DNA from: Propionibacteriaceae bacterium
Lineage (GTDB): Bacteria > Actinomycetota > Actinomycetes > Propionibacteriales > Propionibacteriaceae
Direction: 5' to 3'
Length of the DNA stretch: 13,543 nucleotides
Assembly: GCA_027346035.1 (NCBI GenBank)
Contig: DAIESZ010000258.1
Span: 1-13,543, forward strand
In this document: positions 7,580 to 13,543 of the stretch, in pieces
Layout of the letters: the number at the start of each line of letters is the position of its first letter
Numbering within the stretch: position 1 is the first letter of the stretch
Made by a program: the position numbers and the translations under genes
Notes under the pieces: generated by a model
Told to the model about the DNA's origin: nothing
The model's input: only the letters and a program-made list of their open reading frames with translations
Database searches by the model: none

Positions 7580-8971
7580 TCACGCTGTGATGCTCATCCG
7601 CAGCGCGATCTCGGTGCCCTCCCCGGGTGCGGAGCGGATCCGGGCCGAGCCGCCGTGGCGCTCCATCCGGTCGATGATCGAGCGTCTCACCCCGAGCCGG
7701 TCGGTGTCGACGCCGTCGAGGGCGAACCCTGTCCCCCGGTCACGCACGAACACCTCGATGACTCCCTCGTCGACCTCGGCGTACACGTCGACGCGGTCGC
7801 AGCCGGAGTGCTTGGCGGCGTTGACCATGGCCTCGCGGGCGGCGGCGACCAACGCCTCGGTGTCCTCGGTGAGCGGCGCGTCGCCGACGCCGACCACCTC
7901 GATGGCGACGCCGCGGTCCGCCTCGATCCGTTGCGCATCGTCGGCGAGCGCGGCCCGCACGGTGGCCGGTGACGGCTCCGCGCCGCCTCCCCATTCCCCG
8001 TAGAGCCATTCGCGCAGTTCGCGCTCCTGCCGGCGGGCGATCGCGGTCACCGCCTTGGGGTCGCCGGCCCGGCGCTGGATCAGGGCCAGCGACTGCAGCA
8101 CCGAGTCGTGCAGGTGCGCGGCCATGTCGGCCCGGGCGTCAGCGACGAGCTTCTCCTCGCGCACGCGGGTGAGGTTGCGGCGCAGTCGGTACATCCACGG
8201 CGCACCGGCGATCAGCACCCCGAGAATCATCAGTGCGCTCATCGTGAGCACGGTGGGCAGTTCGTCGACACCGATCCTGGACGCCGCCACGAGCGACACC
8301 GACAGGCCGACGAGGCCGAGGCCCACGACGAGCCGGGTCATGCCGAGCCAGCCGCCGGTGCGCAGGAACGGGCGCAGCCATCCGGCGGTGTCGTCGTCGT
8401 GGAGCGGGCCGACGTCGGTCAGGTCGGCCTGGCGCCACACGAGTGCGACACCGGCGACCGCGAACAGGGCCGGCCAGAGCATCGCGGCCGACAGGCCCCA
8501 GCCGAGCGTCGAGGTCAGCCAGACGATCCCGGTGGCCAGCAGCGCCAGCGCGGCCAAGGGCGCCGCGTCGCGCTGCCAGCCGGCGTGCTGGCTGCGCATC
8601 CCCTGACGCCGCGCGGCCTCCAGTCCCGGCGCCTCCGGCTCGGGGGTCCGCTCGGGAAGCAGCACCCACAACAGTCCGTAGATCGCCACGCCGAGGAAGT
8701 GCACCAGCGCCAGCAGCACGAAGCCCACCCGCACCAGGCCGACCGGCAGGTCGAGGTGCTCGGCGACGCCGGCTGCGACCCCGGCGAGCCACCGCCGATC
8801 GACGTCGCGGGCGAGGGGGCGACGCTCGGGAACCGGTGGGGTTGCGGGATCCCGGGGCCGGTCCGGCGACGCCGGCTCGGGCTCGTCGGCGTCCGGGCGC
8901 GCCGCGGGCTCGCCGGAGGGGGCGCGCGGCGTCCGCTCCAGGTGCTCCTCGGGGGCCGGATCGATGCTCAT
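7580..8971 (-). CDS. PspC-domain sensor histidine kinase (EsrS-like)
   Basis: A 463-residue membrane histidine kinase. A long Pro/Glu-rich N-terminus (1-53) precedes a PspC domain (about 54-108: RRWLAGVAAGVAEHLDLPVG, then a hydrophobic stretch ending WVLLPER). Four more membrane helices follow at about 135-155, 160-180, 211-233 and 240-260. The HisKA_3 dimerisation domain holds the phosphoacceptor in AAHLHDSVLQS (His288-Asp289). The ATPase domain has the N box EAMVNAAKHS (380-389), G1 DRGTGF (411-416) and G2 GEGTEIAL (450-457). There is no large extracellular sensor domain, so it probably senses within the membrane or through a partner. The neighbouring LiaF-like protein is the obvious candidate inhibitor. 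The start is ATG with AGAGG 4 bases upstream. The response regulator follows on the same strand. Confidence 0.9.
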   Translation of the reverse strand: MSIDPAPEEHLERTPRAPSGEPAARPDADEPEPASPDRPRDPATPPVPERRPLARDVDRRWLAGVAAGVAEHLDLPVGLVRVGFVLLALVHFLGVAIYGLLWVLLPERTPEPEAPGLEAARRQGMRSQHAGWQRDAAPLAALALLATGIVWLTSTLGWGLSAAMLWPALFAVAGVALVWRQADLTDVGPLHDDDTAGWLRPFLRTGGWLGMTRLVVGLGLVGLSVSLVAASRIGVDELPTVLTMSALMILGVLIAGAPWMYRLRRNLTRVREEKLVADARADMAAHLHDSVLQSLALIQRRAGDPKAVTAIARRQERELREWLYGEWGGGAEPSPATVRAALADDAQRIEADRGVAIEVVGVGDAPLTEDTEALVAAAREAMVNAAKHSGCDRVDVYAEVDEGVIEVFVRDRGTGFALDGVDTDRLGVRRSIIDRMERHGGSARIRSAPGEGTEIALRMSITA

Positions 8972-9089
8972 GGTGCCTCTAGCGTCACACGCCCGCGCGC
9001 GCCGTGCCAGCCCGCCCCATCCGCCGTCGGCCGAATGCGGGACACTTCAGGGCTCTTCCGCATGGTCTTGGCGGCGGCCACGGCACACG

Positions 9090-10337
9090 ATGGGGAGCAT
9101 GCCGCGCCCCGACCTCGTCGACACCGCCTCACAGGCGTTGGTGTCGCTGCGTCGCGAGCCGGATGGCGCCCGCCTCGGCGGGGTGTGCCAGGCGGTTTCG
9201 CGGCGCACGGGCGTCGATGTCAGCCTCGTGCGGATCGCCACCGTCGTCCTGGCGCTCTGCGCTGGTATCGGCATCGCTCTCTATGCGAGCGGATGGCTGC
9301 TGTTGCCGGCCGCGGGGCGCGACGACGTGCCCCTGGCCAGGGTCCTGCCCCCGGCCCAACACTGGGACGCGAGGACCAAGCTGGTCATCACCGCCGTCGC
9401 CGCCGCCATCACGTGGGTACTCCTCGGCAGTTGGACTCCGTTCGGCATCACCCCGGTGATCGTCGTCGCGGCACTCCTCGTCGTCGACCATCGACGACGA
9501 GGCCGCAGGGTGCGTTCCACCGACACCGCCGGCGAGGTCGCGACGGCGCCGTCGGAGTTCACCACCGCGGTATCGGCCTGGCAGCAACGCCTCACAGATG
9601 TCACCGCGGCCGGGCCGGCCGCAGCTGTCGCGTCACCCGCACCCGAGGTGGGTCCCATCGCCCGCACCCCGGCGCTGACCCCTGCCGGCCAGGTCCCCGT
9701 ATCAGCTCATGGACCGTCCACCCGGCGGGCGGGACGCGCCGTCCGCGTCCTCGCCCCCGGCGCAGTCCTCGCCCTGGCTCTCACCACCGGGTTCGTGGCC
9801 CACCAGGTGCCCATCGATCTCGGCCCGCGGCACCGGATGATGGTCGCTGTCGCAGCCGGCCTGGGGGTGATCGGACTCGGGCTGATCGTTCTCGCGCTGA
9901 CCTCGCTGAGATCCCGCCTCCTGGTCCCCGTGGGTGTTCTACTGTGCGTGTGGCTCGCCGCCCTGCAGACCGGACTCGTCTCGGCGAACGGCACGTGGTC
10001 ACCGGTGCAGAGCGGCACCGGCAGCATCGAGACTCCGATGACCTTCTCCGGCACCCGGTCGCAGGTGACGATCACCCCGGCCGAGTCGGGATCGACGATC
10101 TACCTCCAAGCCAAGGCCTCCGACCTCACCATCACCGTTCCCGACACGATGATCGCGACCATCGACTATTCGATCCGCTACTCGGATCTCACCGTGGCCG
10201 GCCGCCGCATCGCCGGATTCGCGCGCAACCACGACACCCTGCCGGCCAGCGCGCCGGACGCGCCCGGAGCGGCGCACCCGACCGTCACCCTGGTGATCAA
10301 CGCCACCATGTCACGGGTGGTGATCCTTCATGACTGA
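9090..10337 (+). CDS. PspC and LiaF-like membrane protein, probable kinase inhibitor (EsrI-like)
   Basis: A 415-residue membrane protein divergent from the kinase. A PspC domain lies at about 24-74 (LGGVCQAVSRRTGVDVSLVR ... GWLLLP). Predicted membrane helices follow at about 97-113, 118-133, 218-236, 250-271 and 277-294, with a long Ala/Pro-rich cytoplasmic-type stretch (140-217) between them. The C-terminal part (about 300-415) is beta-rich without helices (IYLQAKASDLTITVPDTM ... YSIRYSDLTVAG), the style of the LiaF C-terminal domain. LiaF and EsrI hold their partner kinase off until the envelope is stressed; the same role is inferred here from domains and position. The open frame extends to 8964, but that part overlaps the kinase gene. 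I chose ATG 9090; ATG 9099 (with GGGGAG very close) is also possible. No clear promoter was found in the 118-base divergent gap. Confidence 0.8.
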   Translation: MGSMPRPDLVDTASQALVSLRREPDGARLGGVCQAVSRRTGVDVSLVRIATVVLALCAGIGIALYASGWLLLPAAGRDDVPLARVLPPAQHWDARTKLVITAVAAAITWVLLGSWTPFGITPVIVVAALLVVDHRRRGRRVRSTDTAGEVATAPSEFTTAVSAWQQRLTDVTAAGPAAAVASPAPEVGPIARTPALTPAGQVPVSAHGPSTRRAGRAVRVLAPGAVLALALTTGFVAHQVPIDLGPRHRMMVAVAAGLGVIGLGLIVLALTSLRSRLLVPVGVLLCVWLAALQTGLVSANGTWSPVQSGTGSIETPMTFSGTRSQVTITPAESGSTIYLQAKASDLTITVPDTMIATIDYSIRYSDLTVAGRRIAGFARNHDTLPASAPDAPGAAHPTVTLVINATMSRVVILHD

Positions 10338-10602
10338 GCGAATCCTCCGGCCCGCTGCATTCCGCGGGACGCGGCGAGCCAACCCGGCCGTGCTCATCAT
10401 CGGCGTCGTCTTCGTGCTGGGTGCTGCCCTCGGCCTGGTCTACGGCCTGGGACATCACCTGCCCCCGGCGGTCTTCCGGTTCGGCCTGCCGATCCTGCTG
10501 ATCGCCATCGGCCTGTTCGGGCTCATGCTCGGCCGGGCACCATCCGTGTCCCGGCGCGAGACGCGGCGCCGGCGCACCACCCCCCAATCCCCCCGCGGGT
10601 GA
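10330..10602 (+). CDS. Small two-helix membrane protein of unknown function
   Basis: A 90-residue protein I cannot assign to a family. It has a basic N-terminus (RILRPAAFRGTRR), two hydrophobic helices (about 19-41 and 49-68) joined by a short GHHLPP turn, and a strongly basic tail (SRRETRRRRTT). The ATG lies inside the end of the preceding gene: the 8-base overlap ATGACTGA contains both the start and the upstream stop. There is no good ribosome binding site, so translation is probably coupled to the LiaF-like protein. That coupling and its place between two PspC genes suggest a part in the same membrane stress complex, but this is inference. The proximal basic stretches suggest both ends face the cytoplasm. 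Confidence 0.75.
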   Translation: MTERILRPAAFRGTRRANPAVLIIGVVFVLGAALGLVYGLGHHLPPAVFRFGLPILLIAIGLFGLMLGRAPSVSRRETRRRRTTPQSPRG

Positions 10603-10615
10603 ACCACACCGCGGG
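10592..10615 (+). terminator. Strong hairpin across the stop of the small membrane gene
   Basis: CCCGCGG (10592-10598) pairs with CCGCGGG (10609-10615), and inside it GTG (10599-10601) pairs with CAC (10605-10607), with an AAC loop and one bulged A. It overlaps the TGA at 10600-10602. No T-run follows. It could be a partial terminator or an RNA-processing or stability element that sets a different level for the next PspC gene. Its function is not proven. Confidence 0.45.
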
Positions 10616-10631
10616 AGACCCCACACCAGGC

Positions 10632-10637
10632 AAGGAG
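10632..10637 (+). promoter_or_regulatory. Ribosome binding site deciding the start of the short PspC gene
   Basis: AAGGAG, 6 bases before ATG 10644. It favours this ATG over the upstream in-frame starts, which would add about 15 non-conserved residues. Confidence 0.8.
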
Positions 10638-10643
10638 ACCACA

Positions 10644-10997
10644 ATGCCCCAGGGTAAATTGGTACGGATCCCGGAAGGCCAGATCTTCGGCGGCGTCTGC
10701 ACCGGACTGGCCCGCTACCTCAACGCCGATGTCACGATCGTGCGGCTCGTCGTCGCCGCGATCGTGGTGTTCACCGGCATCGGTCCCTTGGCGTACATCG
10801 GCGCGTGGCTGGCGATCCCCAAGCAGGGTGAGGACGCCAGCGCCCTCGAGTCGCTCGTCGGCCAGGCCAAGCAGTGGAACGCCCAGCGCACGATCCCCGG
10901 TGCCGGCACCCACGATCAGGCCCCCTACGGTCAGGGCCCCGACACCGACGAGCAGCAGCCCCCCGAGACGTTCAACCTCTACGACGACCGCCGCTGA
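10644..10997 (+). CDS. Short PspC-domain protein
   Basis: A 117-residue protein. The PspC domain fills residues 4-60 (KLVRIPEGQIFGGVCTGLAR, YLNADVTIVR, then a hydrophobic helix ending GAWLAIPK). The remaining 57 residues are hydrophilic and rich in Gln, Pro and Asp, ending FNLYDDRR, and look unstructured. PspC proteins are membrane-associated and linked to phage-shock and envelope-stress responses. This one probably adds to the same system as the kinase and the LiaF-like protein upstream, but no direct function can be read. The ATG is set by AAGGAG. It follows the 90-residue membrane gene by 41 bases, with a hairpin between, and converges with guaA with only 9 bases between the stop codons. 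Confidence 0.85.
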   Translation: MPQGKLVRIPEGQIFGGVCTGLARYLNADVTIVRLVVAAIVVFTGIGPLAYIGAWLAIPKQGEDASALESLVGQAKQWNAQRTIPGAGTHDQAPYGQGPDTDEQQPPETFNLYDDRR

Positions 10998-11006
10998 GCG
11001 TCGCGA

Positions 11007-12590
<1,584 letters not shown>

Positions 12591-12597
12591 GGCCGAG

Positions 12598-12603
12598 AGT
12601 CTA
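12598..12603 (-). promoter_or_regulatory. -10 box of a probable leaderless guaA promoter
   Basis: TAGACT on the minus strand, separated by 7 bases from ATG 12590, with no ribosome binding site between. This matches the TANNNT-N6/7-ATG arrangement of leaderless genes. No convincing -35 box. Confidence 0.55.
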
Positions 12604-12645
12604 GTCATCCGTCACCGGATCGACCGTCTGCGCTGGTCAGCGCGG

Positions 12646-12664
12646 AATACCCCCGGGGGCTATT
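12646..12664 (+). repeat. C5G5 palindrome in AT-rich flanks, possible operator
   Basis: AATACCCCCGGGGGCTATT is an inverted repeat with one extra C in the right arm (AATA/TATT outside CCCCC/GGGGG). It lies in the guaA-cysK gap, about 60 bases before cysK and just before a possible leader reading frame. It resembles the ATACCCC...GGGGTAT operators of CsoR/CstR-family repressors (copper and persulfide sensors), but no regulator gene is present in the window. Confidence 0.35.
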
Positions 12665-12665
12665 G

Positions 12666-12728
12666 ATGATTTCCATGATCCGGACGGGGGGAATGAGGTG
12701 GCCCCCGGCGGTGTTCGCTGAAGCATGA
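12666..12728 (+). CDS. Possible 20-codon leader peptide upstream of cysK
   Basis: ATG 12666 opens a frame of 20 codons ([20 protein letters not shown]). Its TGA overlaps the cysK start as ATGA, a classic coupling arrangement. A GGGGG lies 6 bases before the ATG. cysK itself has no Shine-Dalgarno sequence and an in-frame stop shortly upstream, so it may depend on ribosomes ending this frame. The peptide contains no cysteine, so it is not a cysteine-attenuator of the known mycobacterial kind. A CGGGGG/CCCCCG hairpin (12685-12707) lies within it. The start could also be ATG 12675 or 12693. It may be a chance frame. Confidence 0.3.
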   Translation: MISMIRTGGMRWPPAVFAEA

Positions 12729-13543
12729 CTCTCTTCACAGACATCACCGGTGCGGTCGGTCGCACCCCCCTCGTGCGCATCAACCGCCTGGTCGGCGATT
12801 CCCCGAACCACGGCACCGTGCTGGCCAAGGCCGAGTTCTACGGGCCCGCCAACTCGGTGAAGGACCGCATCGGCGTCTCGATCATCGACGCCGCCGAGGC
12901 GTCGGGCGAGCTGAAGCCGGGCGGCACCATCGTCGAGGGCACCTCGGGCAACACAGGCATCGCGCTGGCCATGGTCGGCGCGGCCCGCGGCTACAAGGTG
13001 GTGCTGTGCATGCCGGAATCGATGAGCCTCGAACGCCGCGCGCTCCTGCGCGCCTACGGCGCCGAGCTGATCCTCACTCCCCCCGGCGAGGGGATGAAGG
13101 GTGCGGTGGCCCGCGCCGAGCAGATCGCGGCCGATCGGGGGGGCGTCCTGGCCCGCCAGTTCGCCAACCCCGCGAACGCCGACATCCACCGCCGCACCAC
13201 CGGCCCGGAGATCTGGGACGACACCGACGGCAAGGTCGACATCTTCGTCGCCGGCGTCGGCACGGGTGGCACGATCACCGGTGTCGGCCAGTTCCTCAAG
13301 AGCCGCAACCCCGAGATCAGGATCATCGCGGTCGAGCCGACGGAATCGGCGATCCTGTCGGGCAACGCGCCCGGCCCGCACAAGATCCAGGGGCTCGGGG
13401 CCAACTTCGTCCCCGAGATCCTGGACCGGTCGATCATCGACGAGGTCATGACCCGCGACATCGAGCAATCGGTCGACTTCTCCCGCCGCGCGGCGAAGGA
13501 GGAGGGCCTACTGGTGGGGATCTCGGCCGGAGCCAACCTCTCC
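12725..13543 (+). CDS. cysK: Cysteine synthase A (O-acetylserine sulfhydrylase), 3' end cut by the window
   Basis: This PLP enzyme makes cysteine from O-acetylserine and sulfide in the cytoplasm. The first 273 residues are present, of about 305-310 expected. Visible motifs are the opening [14 protein letters not shown], the PLP lysine Lys46 in NSVKDRIG, the substrate loop EGTSGNTG (71-78), [10 protein letters not shown] (96-105), the phosphate-binding GTGGT (179-183), VEPTES (203-208) and GISAGAN (265-271). The sequence is closest in style to mycobacterial CysK1 rather than CysM. ATG 12725 is the first start after an in-frame TGA at 12719-12721. No ribosome binding site is seen; a small upstream frame ends over this ATG. 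It is divergent from guaA. Confidence 0.95.
   Translation, partial: MTLFTDITGAVGRTPLVRINRLVGDSPNHGTVLAKAEFYGPANSVKDRIGVSIIDAAEASGELKPGGTIVEGTSGNTGIALAMVGAARGYKVVLCMPESMSLERRALLRAYGAELILTPPGEGMKGAVARAEQIAADRGGVLARQFANPANADIHRRTTGPEIWDDTDGKVDIFVAGVGTGGTITGVGQFLKSRNPEIRIIAVEPTESAILSGNAPGPHKIQGLGANFVPEILDRSIIDEVMTRDIEQSVDFSRRAAKEEGLLVGISAGANLS

Noticed and set aside
8972..9089. Regulator binding site in the kinase/LiaF-like divergent gap
   Set aside because: No convincing inverted or direct repeat, nor a clear -10/-35 pair, was found by eye in this gap.
8108..10333. 741-codon plus-strand frame overlapping the kinase and the LiaF-like gene
   Set aside because: It crosses two supported genes in other frames and is His/Arg/Pro-rich without domains.
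10982..11003. CGACG/CGTCG hairpin between the short PspC gene and guaA
   Set aside because: Only a 5-bp stem with a 12-base loop; too weak to call a terminator.
12666..12728. Cysteine-attenuator leader peptide for cysK
   Set aside because: The 20-codon peptide has no cysteine codon, so the known cysteine-attenuation mechanism does not apply; kept only as a possible coupling frame.
12605..13468. 287-codon minus-strand frame over cysK
   Set aside because: The plus strand encodes clear cysteine synthase with PLP and substrate motifs; this is its shadow.

Overview
The window is a high-GC stretch of densely packed bacterial chromosome with no mobile elements, CRISPR arrays, rRNA or tRNA genes that I can see. 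Gene content points to Actinomycetota, most likely Mycobacteriales (the Corynebacterium, Mycobacterium, Gordonia and Dietzia group). The reasons are sucC-sucD next to an actinobacterial pcrA/uvrD1-type helicase, a PspC-type histidine kinase with a LuxR-type regulator near guaA, GTG starts, and promoters of the TANNNT type placed 6-7 bases before ATG, as in leaderless mRNAs. I cannot name the genus with confidence.

Left part (1-4983, all minus strand): the order of transcription is pcrA, sucC, sucD, then the first codons of a multi-pass membrane protein that runs off the left edge. sucC and sucD (succinyl-CoA synthetase beta and alpha) are separated by 2 bases and form one TCA-cycle operon. 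pcrA is interrupted: an in-frame TAA at 2773-2775 separates the helicase core from its conserved C-terminal domain, which continues intact in the same frame to 2521.

Middle part (5076-10997): a phospholipase D/cardiolipin-synthase-type protein and a small GlsB/YeaQ-type membrane protein are on the plus strand. They converge on a LuxR-type response regulator and its PspC-fused histidine kinase on the minus strand. Divergent from the kinase is a three-gene plus-strand cluster: a PspC protein with a LiaF-like C-terminal domain, a small two-helix membrane protein overlapping it by 8 bases, and a short PspC protein. This has the layout of the EsrISR envelope-stress three-component system known from Corynebacterium glutamicum: a membrane inhibitor, a kinase and a regulator. 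With a lipid-synthesis-type enzyme and a stress-type membrane protein beside it, the middle part looks like a cell-envelope block.

Right part (11007-13543): guaA (GMP synthase) on the minus strand converges with the PspC cluster. Divergent from it is cysK (cysteine synthase), cut by the right edge. The guaA-cysK gap holds a probable leaderless promoter for guaA. It also holds a C5G5 palindrome and a possible 20-codon leader reading frame whose stop overlaps the cysK start as ATGA.

The observations most worth a second look are the pcrA nonsense codon, the cysK leader and palindrome, the three PspC modules with the unassigned 90-residue membrane protein, and a strong hairpin shared by two converging stop codons at 6761-6803.
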